From contig CAYNRE010000076.1 in the NCBI GenBank assembly GCA_964399535.1, positions 186,001-250,000 of the forward strand: a stretch of 64,000 nt of DNA. The letters are read 5' to 3'. Shown here piece by piece: positions 25,106 to 33,266 of the stretch. Made by a program: the position numbers and the translations under genes. Source of the stretch: CAYNRE01 sp964399535. GTDB taxonomy: Bacteria > Planctomycetota > Planctomycetia > Pirellulales > CAYNRE01. The notes beneath the pieces were generated by a model. It ran no database searches. It was not told the DNA's origin and saw nothing but the letters and a program-made list of their open reading frames with translations. How positions within the stretch are numbered: position 1 is the first letter of the stretch; the number at the start of each line of letters is the position of its first letter.

Positions 25106-26257
25106 ATGAGACAGCTCTTACCGTTGGGGCTGGCCGCGGCAGGTATCCTGACTTGGACCTCGCTGGCCAGCGCCCTTTCACCCGCTTGGAGCACCTTTGG
25201 CTTCGGCAATTTCGGCGAGACGGCCGCGACCAGCGGTCCGCAGCCTGTCGAAGACTTGCCTGAATCAGAGGCCCTAATCGAGCTTTACCCGGACGAGGGC
25301 TACCTGAGCCAGGTCAGCTTCCGTCAACCGACACCGCCGGCCGATCAATCGCTTCCCGAGCTGCCCGAAGTAACGGTCACGCCGCGCCCACAGCCCCGCT
25401 ACCGGCCCAGCTACCCGGCCTATCGCGGCGGCTTCCCGACGCAGGGAATTCCCTGGAGTTCGGATCGGATCACTTCCGACCGGACGCGCGTGGGCCCGTA
25501 CAACCAACCGGTTTGGACCACCCAACGCCCCTTCGCCACCTCGCGGGTCTACGTGCTGCCCGCCGGCCAGGCCCAGGTCGAGCAGTGGGTGCGCCCCACC
25601 TGGGACCGCGAAGGCAAACCGGAGTTCCGCATGTTGGAAGAATTCGCGGTGGGTCTGCCGGGCCGCTTTCAACTCGACTTATACGAGCGCTGGAACATTG
25701 AGCCAAACGACACCGGCAAACAACAGGCCAATCACGAAGGAGTGCAGATCGAAGTGCGGTGGGCTCTGGCCGACTGGGGACGGATTCCGTTCAACCCCAC
25801 ACTCTATGCCGAGTGGGTCGAACGGGGCGGACCGCAAGAGAAACCCAACAAGTACGAACTCAAGCTCCTGCTGGCCCAGGAAGTATTCCGCTCGTGGTTC
25901 TACGCCTCGAACTTGATCCTGGAACAGGAAACCTCGGGCGAGCGCGAAACCGAGCTCGGTTGGAGTCACGCTCTGAGCACCACGATCATCGAGCGGAAGC
26001 TGATGGCTGGCGTCGAAACCGTGGCCTCGCGCACGACGGTGACCGGCTCGCGGTCGTCGGCCGATGTCACCTGCCTGGTCGGCCCGTCGCTGCAGTTTCG
26101 ACCGACCAATCGCTCGTTTCTCAACGTGGTGGGGCTTTTCGGAACCACACGCGAGCCGTTTTGTCAGATGTATGTGATCTATGGCTGGCAGTTCGGCACC
26201 CGAGCCGGTCCGTCGCGTGGCTACATGGGTGGCCCGGCGTCGACGATCGCCAACTAA
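25106..26257 (+). CDS. Exported outer-membrane beta-barrel-like protein
   Basis: This 383-residue protein starts at ATG 25106, with GGAG 6-7 bases upstream, and has a signal peptide (about 1-24). A low-complexity Pro-rich region (about 85-120) precedes a C-terminal 220 residues of alternating polar/aromatic strands such as RFQLDLYERWNIE, VQIEVRWALADWG and MYVIYGWQFG, the pattern of an outer-membrane barrel. The fold resembles planctomycete porin-like or phenol-degradation-type barrels, but no plug domain or TonB box is visible, so it is not a classical TonB-dependent receptor. Between a hemP-like gene and tonB, a role in iron or heme passage is plausible but unproven. Confidence 0.75.
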   Translation: MRQLLPLGLAAAGILTWTSLASALSPAWSTFGFGNFGETAATSGPQPVEDLPESEALIELYPDEGYLSQVSFRQPTPPADQSLPELPEVTVTPRPQPRYRPSYPAYRGGFPTQGIPWSSDRITSDRTRVGPYNQPVWTTQRPFATSRVYVLPAGQAQVEQWVRPTWDREGKPEFRMLEEFAVGLPGRFQLDLYERWNIEPNDTGKQQANHEGVQIEVRWALADWGRIPFNPTLYAEWVERGGPQEKPNKYELKLLLAQEVFRSWFYASNLILEQETSGERETELGWSHALSTTIIERKLMAGVETVASRTTVTGSRSSADVTCLVGPSLQFRPTNRSFLNVVGLFGTTREPFCQMYVIYGWQFGTRAGPSRGYMGGPASTIAN

Positions 26258-26512
26258 CCGGCGGGGTTCCAGGCGTGCCACAATCCGCCGCCACTCCACG
26301 GCGGGGCCAGACCGGCCCTGCCGTGGAGCCGGCTCGGAACCTCGCTCCGCGGGGCCCGGCGAAAACGTGCGAGAACCACCCCGGTGGTTTAAATTGGCAT
26401 TCGTACAGCAGCGACTCCTCGGTGAACCCGCGGGAGCGCTTCTGGCGAGGCGTCCGCTTGGTCACAGGTTTCCCCGCGTACCCGACACCGCTTGCCGCCC
26501 TGGCCGCGACTC

Positions 26513-27478
26513 ATGTCCTCGTTGGAAATCACCGCCGCCGACAACCCCGCCGTCCGCCCGCGCGGCTGGATGGCCTGGGCCGTTTCCGCCTTGTTGCACA
26601 CGATCGCGCTGGCGGTGTTGGCCCGATCGGCGCGCCGTTGGCCCCAGCCCGACCCATTCGCGGCGGGATCGCGAGTCGCGTCGGCGGTAAGTGTGGCGGC
26701 CCAGTTCACCGGCTTCAAGCCGCCGGAGATCGAGCTGGTCGACTCGGCCGCCGTGACGGTCCAGCCCGATCGGGCCTCGCTTCGCGACGTCGAGTTTGTC
26801 GCGCTCACCCCCGCCGATCTGAGCGTGGCCGAGGCCGCGCTCGTGCAACCGCCAAACCGGCCCGCCGAGTCGGCCCGTTCCGACTCAAGTTGGGATCCTC
26901 ACACCAGCTCGCAATTAGACCGACCCATCGGCCAACAGCGCGAACCCGACTGGGAAACCGCAAGCGTTCCGAGCGATCGCCAACTCGAGGCGGCCTCGAA
27001 AATGCCGCCGGAGGAGAGGGCCCAAGAGTCGAGTGAACCGCCGAAAGTTGCCGAGCCAGTTGCCGAGCCGGCGTCGAAACCACAGGTCGATGCGGCCCAA
27101 ACGGAAGTCGCGGAGGTCACAAATACCTCCTCGCCCGCCGTCGACGCGCCCAACTCGGGCGAGGCGGCCGTGTCGTCGGCGCCGCAGACGGTCGGCACGC
27201 ACGAAGAGCTGCCAGCTCCGCATTCCATCTTCAATCCGCCGCCGATCTATCCGGCGGGCGCAGTCCTTGCACGGCAACAGGGACTCACCGTGCTCGAGGT
27301 AACGATCGCCGCCGACGGACACGTTGCCCAAGTCAAGGTCGTCCAGTCGAGTGGCTTTCCCGTGCTGGATGGTGCCGCGGTCGCCGCCGTGTCGCGCTGG
27401 CGTTTCGAGCGGCGGGCGAGCCACCAGCCTCTGCACGATTGGGTCGGCCAACTCTCAGTGCGTTTCCGGTTGCAATAG
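26513..27478 (+). CDS. tonB: TonB-family energy-transducing protein
   Basis: This 321-residue protein has the TonB plan: a short cytoplasmic N-terminus, one membrane helix (about 20-38), a long Pro/Glu/Ser-rich periplasmic spacer (about 100-235), and a C-terminal TonB domain (about 240-321). That domain carries PPPIYPAGAVLARQQGLTVL, then DGHVAQVKVVQSSGFPVLD and AVSRWRFERR, all typical. The ATG at 26513 is preferred to a TTG at 26492. It would transmit energy from an ExbB/ExbD complex, possibly that encoded at 2451-4422, to outer-membrane receptors. It follows the barrel-protein gene by 255 bases on the same strand. Confidence 0.92.
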   Translation: MSSLEITAADNPAVRPRGWMAWAVSALLHTIALAVLARSARRWPQPDPFAAGSRVASAVSVAAQFTGFKPPEIELVDSAAVTVQPDRASLRDVEFVALTPADLSVAEAALVQPPNRPAESARSDSSWDPHTSSQLDRPIGQQREPDWETASVPSDRQLEAASKMPPEERAQESSEPPKVAEPVAEPASKPQVDAAQTEVAEVTNTSSPAVDAPNSGEAAVSSAPQTVGTHEELPAPHSIFNPPPIYPAGAVLARQQGLTVLEVTIAADGHVAQVKVVQSSGFPVLDGAAVAAVSRWRFERRASHQPLHDWVGQLSVRFRLQ

Positions 27479-27853
27479 TCTTTCTTGGGCGCACGATAAC
27501 TGTGCTTCGCGGAGCCTTCGTTTCTCCCAAAGAGGCCGGTCGTCTCGCTGCACGGCCGAATCGCTTGCTGCGCCACCGAAACCGTTTGGCGGGGCCAGTT
27601 TTGCCGAGTTCACCCGTCTTCCCCAAGCTCGATTTCTCCCGATCGGCACCCCAGCGCTTGGGCCGCGAAAAACTTGAAAACCAACTGTCCTCGACCTGCG
27701 TAGAAATGGTGGACAGTGAGTGAGAATCGCCCCGAGGGGCCGTCCGAAAGAAGAGGCGGCCATGCTCCTGGCGCGGTAGCCTGCCACGGCGCCCGGGGCT
27801 ACAGACCTTTGGCGATATCGTCAGGGCAGGCCGTAAGAATCCGGAGGTGTAAC
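27479..27853. promoter_or_regulatory. tonB-hsp20 intergenic region with inverted repeat
   Basis: This is 375 bases with no supported gene. A perfect 7-bp inverted repeat, ACTGTCC (27684-27690) and GGACAGT (27711-27717), lies 130 bases before hsp20. A CTTGAA at 27673-27678 resembles a heat-shock sigma -35 box, but no CCCCAT-type -10 follows. No CIRCE element was seen. Confidence 0.4.
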
Positions 27854-28303
27854 ATGTTCCGCACACTTGTGCCGACGCATGAACGGTTTCATCGTCCGCT
27901 CGAGAGGTTCGAACGGGAGATGGAGCACCTGATGGGCCGATTCTTTGGCCCCGAACTGCCGTGGCGGGAAGGCGACTTCACCCCGCGGCTGAATATTGCC
28001 GAGACCGAGGGCGCTTACGAGGTGAGCGTCGATCTGCCCGGCTTGAAGCCCGAGGATGTCAAGGTCGAGGTCAAGAGCGGCGAGTTGTGGGTCACCGGCG
28101 AGCGGCGCGAGGAGAAGGAAGAAAAAGGCAAGACCTTCCATCGCGTGGAGCGCTACAGCGGTCAGTTCCGGCGGATTATCCCGCTGCCGACCCGAGTGGT
28201 TGAAGAACGCGTTGTGGCCAACTACACCGACGGCGTGCTGAAGGTGATGCTGCCCAAGGCCGAAGAGTCCAGGCCCCGCCAGATCTCGGTGAACACGACC
28301 TAA
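27854..28303 (+). CDS. Small heat-shock protein, Hsp20/alpha-crystallin family
   Basis: This 149-residue protein starts at ATG 27854, with GGAGG 6 bases upstream. The N-terminal arm (1-42) is Arg/Phe-rich. The alpha-crystallin domain (about 43-135) shows FTPRLNIAETEGAYEVSVDL, then GELWVTGERREEKEEKG, and closes with the family hallmark YTDGVLKVMLPK. It is an ATP-independent holdase that keeps unfolding proteins soluble. The C-terminal RQISVNTT contains an IxV anchor of the IxI/V type used for oligomerisation. It is monocistronic and followed by a strong hairpin. Confidence 0.95.
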   Translation: MFRTLVPTHERFHRPLERFEREMEHLMGRFFGPELPWREGDFTPRLNIAETEGAYEVSVDLPGLKPEDVKVEVKSGELWVTGERREEKEEKGKTFHRVERYSGQFRRIIPLPTRVVEERVVANYTDGVLKVMLPKAEESRPRQISVNTT

Positions 28304-28311
28304 GCGGCCTG

Positions 28312-28345
28312 CTGCCCTCGTGCTCCGGCAGGAGCACGAGGGCAG
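28312..28345 (+). terminator. Perfect 15-bp hairpin after hsp20
   Basis: CTGCCCTCGTGCTCC (28312-28326) pairs perfectly with 28331-28345 across a GGCA tetraloop, 8 bases after the hsp20 stop. There is no T-run, so it may stabilise the mRNA 3' end or act as a pause rather than a classical intrinsic terminator. Confidence 0.6.
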
Positions 28346-28432
28346 TGGCTTGCTAGCACGCCTCCCCGATGGCGGGGAGCCCGCTCGGTAGCGGGGTTCA
28401 TCTAAACCCCTGGGCTGGTCAATTTCGGGCTG

Positions 28433-28468
28433 CCCGGCGTGAACAGGCCGCGCCGGGGGGCCTTTTTT
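28433..28468 (+). terminator. Intrinsic terminator
   Basis: CCCGGCG (28433-28439) pairs with CGCCGGG (28451-28457); GGGCC and then six T's (28463-28468) follow. This is the best classical rho-independent terminator on the plus strand in this region, about 130 bases after hsp20. Confidence 0.65.
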
Positions 28469-28615
28469 GTTGCGCGCCGGCCACCGCTTTGCCCTCCGCG
28501 CCCCAGTCAGCTCGGCTTCCCTAGACTGGCCCCTTGGGCTAGCCCTCGAGGATTCGTAGAATGATCGGCCGGGCAGGTTCCGCTTACTTCGGGCAAGGCA
28601 GAGGAGGTCTATCCG

Positions 28616-28897
28616 ATGAAACGCTGGCTCTTGGCGATGGTCGCAGTGGCCCTACTGAGCTCGGTTCCGGCTGCGGCCGAGGCCGGCTACTACCGTTGGC
28701 GCTGCTGGGGTCCCCCGGTGCCCCGAGCGGTGTTCTATCCGCCGGTGCCCGTGGTTCGGCCCTATGCCTACTACTACCGGCCCCCGGTGGTCGTGGCGCC
28801 GGTACCGTACCCGGCGGTCGCTCCGATCGCACCGGTGCCCTACGGCGCGTTCTACCGTGGGTATTACGGCCCGCGTGTGGGCCTTTACTTCTGGTAA
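28616..28897 (+). CDS. Small secreted Tyr/Pro-rich protein
   Basis: This 93-residue protein starts at ATG 28616 with a strong GAGGAGG 9 bases upstream. A clean signal peptide (about 1-23, ending AAAEAG) is followed by a mature part made of Tyr, Pro, Val and Arg (VRPYAYYYRPPVVVAPVPYP, then AFYRGYYGPRVGLYFW). Only one cysteine is present. Composition suggests a structural or surface-associated peptide. Similar short Tyr/Gly/Pro-rich exported proteins are frequent in planctomycetes, without known function. It converges on the sialidase-like gene. Confidence 0.8.
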   Translation: MKRWLLAMVAVALLSSVPAAAEAGYYRWRCWGPPVPRAVFYPPVPVVRPYAYYYRPPVVVAPVPYPAVAPIAPVPYGAFYRGYYGPRVGLYFW

Positions 28898-28913
28898 GCG
28901 AACCCTGCGCGGG

Positions 28914-28940
28914 CGGTGGCTCGTCTTGCGCGAGCCGCCG
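28914..28940. terminator. Hairpin between convergent genes
   Basis: A 10-bp stem with one wobble pair joins 28914-28923 with 28931-28940 across a 7-base loop, in the 61-base gap between the small secreted protein gene and the sialidase-like gene. It may act as a bidirectional terminator; no T-run is present. Confidence 0.45.
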
Positions 28941-28958
28941 ACCCCGCTTGCCTACGCG

Positions 28959-30170
28959 TCAATCGCCGGCGTCGACCCAGGCTTCGTTGAACTGGGCGTG
29001 CTTCATCGTCTTGCCATCGGCGGTGAAGTAGCTGTACACGCAGTGGATCAACCCGTCGGCCCCCTGGATGACCGTCGGGTAGTGGTAGGCGCCTTGAGCC
29101 TGCTTTTCCAGGTGGCGGGTGTGGGTCCAGGTGCGGCCTTCGTCGTCGGAGAGCGACACGGCCAGGCTGCTGCGCCCCTGGAGCGTGTCGTTGTACACCA
29201 GCAGCCAGCGGCCGCTGGCCAACCGCAGGGCGTCGAGCCCCGAACCCGGGTTAGGCAGATCGATCGCCCCGACCGGCCCCCAGGTAATCCCCTCGTCGCG
29301 CGACTCGGCGGTGCGAATCTTGTTCACGGGGCCATTCTCTCGCATGTAGGCCACGAGGGTGCCGTCGTTGCGCCGCACAACCGCCGGTTGAATGGCGCCG
29401 TAGCCCACCAGCGGCTCGCTGGCGTACCAGCTTGCGCCTCCGTCGTCGCTAATGGCCATCAGCGATACCGAATAGGTATCGGTGTATAAGGGCAGTAAAA
29501 TCCGGCCGCTGGGCAGCACGGTGGGCTTGCAGCGAGGCTGCCACCCCAGGCGGTTGTTCAGCTTCTCTTTGATCTTGGTTCTCACCATCTGGGCGAACAT
29601 TTTCTCGCGGGCGGCCGAAGGCGCCAGGTCTTGCTCCAACTGGTCGAGCACCGCCAACATCCGCTCGTTGAAATTCTGCGGAATCAGCGGAATCACCGCC
29701 TGCCAGTCCCACTGGGGCGGCCCATCGCCGTTGTACTGGCTGGCTACCCGGTAGTGCGTCAGGCAGGAATCCCACTGGTTGTCGATGATCAGCGGCCAAA
29801 ACAGCCAAAGCCGCTGCTTGCCGTCGATCCAAAGCGCGGTGTTGCAATCGGGAAACAGCGGGGTATCGGCCCAAACCACGGGCTCGCTCCAGGCGGTTTC
29901 TCCCCGGCGGCGCCGCGCCCCCCAAACCGCCACGTCGTCCGACTGGCGCTCGCCCGATCCGCGATACCAGGAAACCAGCAGGTCTCCCTCGGGCGTTTCC
30001 ACCACACCAGGAGCGTGGTTGTGCTTGGCGTCGAGGGGAAACACGAATTCGGCCTGATAAACCGGCTCTTCGGCCCGGGCCACCACGCCGGAGAGCGTTA
30101 CGGCGGCCAGCACCGCCCCGGCAAGCGTTGCGGCGCGGGGCGCCAAGGTTCCTAGCCAGTTGCAGCTCAC
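28959..30170 (-). CDS. Exported sialidase-like BNR-repeat protein
   Basis: This 403-residue protein starts at a GTG at 30170, with GGAG 9 bases upstream and a signal peptide immediately after it (about 10-33, ending VVARAEEP). The six-bladed beta-propeller is indicated by Asp-box-like turns (SDDGGASWY, SRDEGITW, SDDEGRTW) at regular intervals and by the RCKPTVLPSGRILLPLYTD blade typical of the BNR_2/exo-alpha-sialidase fold. It would act in the periplasm or outside the cell on glycans. A full sialidase arginine triad cannot be confirmed by eye, so another glycoside specificity is possible. It starts 128 bases from the stop of the reductase gene on the same strand. Confidence 0.85.
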   Translation of the reverse strand: MSCNWLGTLAPRAATLAGAVLAAVTLSGVVARAEEPVYQAEFVFPLDAKHNHAPGVVETPEGDLLVSWYRGSGERQSDDVAVWGARRRRGETAWSEPVVWADTPLFPDCNTALWIDGKQRLWLFWPLIIDNQWDSCLTHYRVASQYNGDGPPQWDWQAVIPLIPQNFNERMLAVLDQLEQDLAPSAAREKMFAQMVRTKIKEKLNNRLGWQPRCKPTVLPSGRILLPLYTDTYSVSLMAISDDGGASWYASEPLVGYGAIQPAVVRRNDGTLVAYMRENGPVNKIRTAESRDEGITWGPVGAIDLPNPGSGLDALRLASGRWLLVYNDTLQGRSSLAVSLSDDEGRTWTHTRHLEKQAQGAYHYPTVIQGADGLIHCVYSYFTADGKTMKHAQFNEAWVDAGD

Positions 30171-30297
30171 GTTGTCGTTCTCCCCTAAAGCAAATTGAAG
30201 CTCGGTCTGCGACCCTAGTTGTTCTACGACTGCCTGGAAATGCGACCTATGCATGGCAAGCGGCCCGGCGAACCGGCCCGAGTGCTCCCTCGAACGC

Positions 30298-31389
30298 TCA
30301 CCGAGCGGCCGACTGCATTGCCCCCGAGCGTGCCCCGATTTCGAGGTCGGTTCCCTCGATGCGAACAATGAAATCCTTGCCGAACGCCTTGCTGGGCGTG
30401 GCGAAACCGCGGGGGCCGTCGCCAGCCAACAATCGCTCGACCACCGCCAACATGGTCAGCACGGTCAGCGTGTAACCACCGGGAGTCTCGAGCGTCGCTT
30501 CCACGGTGCGCCCCTCGGCGTCGCGAACTCGCCCCCAAAGGGAAGTCCGGGTGCGCTCGAGCTCCGCGGGGCTCGGCCCGTGCACCGTGCGCCCGACCCA
30601 CCACTTGGCCAGCGCCGGCAACGGCCAGATGCCCATGAGCGGCATCAGCCACCGCATTCGCCGTGCGCGGGCAATGCTGGCGGGCGAGGCGCTTAGATAC
30701 ACCTCGATATTGGGTATGCCCGTCGAGTAGTACGCGCTCGACACATCGCCCCAGGGAATGGTCATGGCCCACCGCTTGCCCGTGCGGAAGGGAATTTCCT
30801 GCGATTTCCAAGCCGGGGGTACCGTCACGATCCGGCCGCCAACCCGTGCCCGGCCCCCGCGGGGCAAACCCTCGATCATGGTCTTGGTGGTTCCCGGGCT
30901 CAGCCCTCCGGTACCGGCAAACGCCAATTCCAGGTGCGTGGCCCCGGGCAACTCAGCCGCCAAGGTCGCCGCCAAACAATCGGTGGGCACCACATCGAAA
31001 CCAACGGCCGGCATCAGGGCGATGCCTGCCTCGCGGGCCTTTTCGTGCCGGGCGGCACCGGCCTCGATCACATCGATCTCGCCGGTAATGTCGGTATAGT
31101 GCACCTGCTCGAGCAGGCAGGCGTCCATCATCGGTTCGGCCGTGGCCGAAAAGGGCCCCGCGCAGTGGGCCACGACCGCCACATCTTCGAGATAGCCGGC
31201 GATTTGCTCGGGGCTGGTCAGCGGAAAAACCCGGCTTTCGCAACCCAGCTCGCGGGCCAACTTGCCCACGGCCTCGCCGTGGCGTCCGGCCAGAATCGGC
31301 CGCAGCCCCCGACGGCAGGCCTCTTGGGCCACCAGCCGGCCGGTGTAGCCGTTGGCGCCGTAAATCATCCACACCGATGTTTTTGACAT
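30298..31389 (-). CDS. Saccharopine dehydrogenase-family NAD(P)-binding protein (trans-acting enoyl reductase-like)
   Basis: This 363-residue protein begins with a Rossmann motif MIYGANGYTGRLVAQEACRR and a second-strand LAGRHGE, typical of the saccharopine dehydrogenase/enoyl-reductase superfamily. The AHCAGPFSATAEPMMDACL and YTDITGEIDVIE segments match the group that includes mycobacterial trans-acting enoyl reductases. The C-terminal domain (about 190-300) holds a hydrophobic Trp-rich patch (LMPLMGIWPLPALAKWW) that may touch membranes or lipid substrates. A GAGGG precedes the ATG at 31389 by about 7 bases. True saccharopine dehydrogenase activity is unlikely given the short length. Confidence 0.85.
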   Translation of the reverse strand: MSKTSVWMIYGANGYTGRLVAQEACRRGLRPILAGRHGEAVGKLARELGCESRVFPLTSPEQIAGYLEDVAVVAHCAGPFSATAEPMMDACLLEQVHYTDITGEIDVIEAGAARHEKAREAGIALMPAVGFDVVPTDCLAATLAAELPGATHLELAFAGTGGLSPGTTKTMIEGLPRGGRARVGGRIVTVPPAWKSQEIPFRTGKRWAMTIPWGDVSSAYYSTGIPNIEVYLSASPASIARARRMRWLMPLMGIWPLPALAKWWVGRTVHGPSPAELERTRTSLWGRVRDAEGRTVEATLETPGGYTLTVLTMLAVVERLLAGDGPRGFATPSKAFGKDFIVRIEGTDLEIGARSGAMQSAAR

Positions 31390-31517
31390 GACGCACCCTC
31401 GCTCTCGCGGGCCGAGCCTTGCCCGGCGCGCACTCCGGCACCGCCTGGAGGGCGGCGGCCAAGGCCCCGGTTCGGAATTCTAACGGGGCCCTGGCCGGGC
31501 TGCACCCGATTCCGACG

Positions 31518-31542
31518 AAAAAAAAGGGGGGCCCGAACCCCC
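31518..31542 (-). terminator. Intrinsic terminator of the MoxR-VWA pair
   Basis: Read on the minus strand, GGGGG (31538-31542) pairs with CCCCC (31526-31531) around a TTCGGG loop and is followed by eight T's (31518-31525). It lies 24 bases after the VWA gene stop and is the clearest rho-independent terminator in the window. Confidence 0.85.
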
Positions 31543-31565
31543 ACAGCGCGGCGGCCGCGGCCCGC

Positions 31566-33266
31566 TCAGCCGATGATTTTGCGGCGCCGGCCGACGTAGT
31601 CCCAAACCACAAAGCGGTCGAGCTCGCGTCCGCCGGTGAAGAAGACCCGGCCCGAGGTCGACTGGGCCAGTCGGTAGGCGAACTGCACATCCTCGCTGGT
31701 TTGGTTCCAGGTCGACAAGAGAAAGATATTGATGGTGATGCCTTCCCGGTGGCAGAGCAGCCCCTCGCGCATCGTCGCCTGTTCGGTGCGCGGGTGAGGT
31801 GGGTACAGCAGGTAGAGCCAGTGCCCCTCGAAGTGAGCCGTCGGCAGCCCGTCGGTAATCAGTATGATCTGCCGATTGGGCGTGTCCTGCGCGGATAGCA
31901 CCTGCCGGGCCATCCGCAGCCCGTGCTGCAAATTGGTGAAATGCGGCGGAATCTGCAGTTCCGAGATTTCGGGATCGGAAAGATCGGCCTTTAGCTGCAC
32001 GTAGGGATCGAAGATCGTGGGAATCTTGGGCATCAGCCCCACGATTTCGTTGGGGCGGCGCAGCTTGGCCAGGCTGTACACTTCGACGAACTGCAGAAAA
32101 TCGCCCGGGTACTCGCGGCGAATCAGCCCGTCGAGCGCCAGCGCCATCCGCTTCACATTTACATACAGTCCGCCGTAGCGCATCGAACCGCTCATGTCCA
32201 TCACCACCGCGGTGGCGCACTTGGGCAGATTGCGAGTTCGGCGAACCACCATGTCGTCGGTAGTCATCCGGATCGGAAGCCCTGGCCCCTGGCGCAAGAG
32301 GGCATTCATCAAGCTGCTAGGAATATCCAGCTCGCTCAGGGCGTCGCCGAATTCGTAGGGTTTGGTGGCCTGGAGTTCGACCGCGCCCTCGCCCTCGACG
32401 GGCCCCACGTGGCGGCCGGTGCGCGAGGCTTCCAGCTCGCTGAAGATTTCCTCCAGCAGCTTGCCCTGAAAAAGCCGGTAGGCCTGGGGAGTCAACTGGT
32501 ACCCTCGTCCGCTGCTTTCCAGCCCCTGGCGCTCGGCCATCGACCGCAGCAGGTCGCGCACCTGCTGCTCCAGCCCGCGCAATTGCTCCAGGCCGGCCTC
32601 GTCGACGTAGCGGGCCAGTTCCTCCAGATCGATAATGCCAATCTGGGCGTTTTGCTGGGCCTCGTTCAGTTGGTTGAGCAGCCGGTCGATGGTTTCCAGT
32701 TCGTCTTTCAGCTCCAGCGCCTGGGGAATGGAAAGCCGGGTTTGGCCGGTAAACGCGTACTTGCCGGCCAACTCGTCAACCTGGTACTTGTCTCCCAGCG
32801 CCGAAATCACCTTGAGCAACTGGCGGGAAAACTTCGAGCGGTCGTTGCCCGCCCGGTTCCAAAGCCGTTCCAGCTCGCGCAGTTGCTCCTGGCGAATGGC
32901 TTTTTCAAGCGGCTGCTGGATCTGCGGCGGCGGCTCGAGCCCCTTGCTCCTGCGGGCGTATTGGCCCTGCGCGTCGCGCTGCACCGAGTGAGTTTCGTAG
33001 GTGGCCAGTAGCTTGCGCTTGCGCTCTTCCAATAGTTCGCGCAGCGCGGCCAGCGATGGGCCCAGCCCCGAGATCATGCTCGGATCGATCCGCACGGCCC
33101 GGGCAAGCTCTTCGTCGGTCAGCTCGCGGAGATCTCCGTGGGCCAGCAAATGGTCGAAAACTGGCGAGACCAAATCGGGGGGCGGGCGGTTGGGGCTGGG
33201 CCACTCGACGGGGTTGTATTTCTGATAGGTGTGGATGATCCCCCCCAGCCGTTCACGAGAGGTCAT
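31566..33266 (-). CDS. VWA-domain protein partnered with a MoxR-like ATPase
   Basis: This 566-residue protein starts at ATG 33266, with GGGAGG 8 bases upstream inside the end of the MoxR gene. The first 300 residues are helical and highly charged, with coiled-coil stretches around 120-250. The C-terminal VWA domain (about 348-566) has a perfect MIDAS motif DMSGS at 357-361 and the later IILITDGLPTAHF segment. MoxR/VWA pairs act as metal-dependent insertion or disassembly chaperones for protein complexes. It overlaps the ATPase gene by 14 bases, so the two are co-expressed. The client is unknown. Confidence 0.9.
   Translation of the reverse strand: MTSRERLGGIIHTYQKYNPVEWPSPNRPPPDLVSPVFDHLLAHGDLRELTDEELARAVRIDPSMISGLGPSLAALRELLEERKRKLLATYETHSVQRDAQGQYARRSKGLEPPPQIQQPLEKAIRQEQLRELERLWNRAGNDRSKFSRQLLKVISALGDKYQVDELAGKYAFTGQTRLSIPQALELKDELETIDRLLNQLNEAQQNAQIGIIDLEELARYVDEAGLEQLRGLEQQVRDLLRSMAERQGLESSGRGYQLTPQAYRLFQGKLLEEIFSELEASRTGRHVGPVEGEGAVELQATKPYEFGDALSELDIPSSLMNALLRQGPGLPIRMTTDDMVVRRTRNLPKCATAVVMDMSGSMRYGGLYVNVKRMALALDGLIRREYPGDFLQFVEVYSLAKLRRPNEIVGLMPKIPTIFDPYVQLKADLSDPEISELQIPPHFTNLQHGLRMARQVLSAQDTPNRQIILITDGLPTAHFEGHWLYLLYPPHPRTEQATMREGLLCHREGITINIFLLSTWNQTSEDVQFAYRLAQSTSGRVFFTGGRELDRFVVWDYVGRRRKIIG

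Larger units (their letters stand above)
28304..28615. other. Intergenic region rich in hairpins
   Basis: This 312-base gap after hsp20 holds a perfect 15-bp hairpin, a GC-rich CCCCG/CGGGG hairpin near 28363-28380, and a terminator with T6 near 28433-28468. No gene is seen. The promoter of the small secreted protein gene must lie near its end. Confidence 0.6.
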
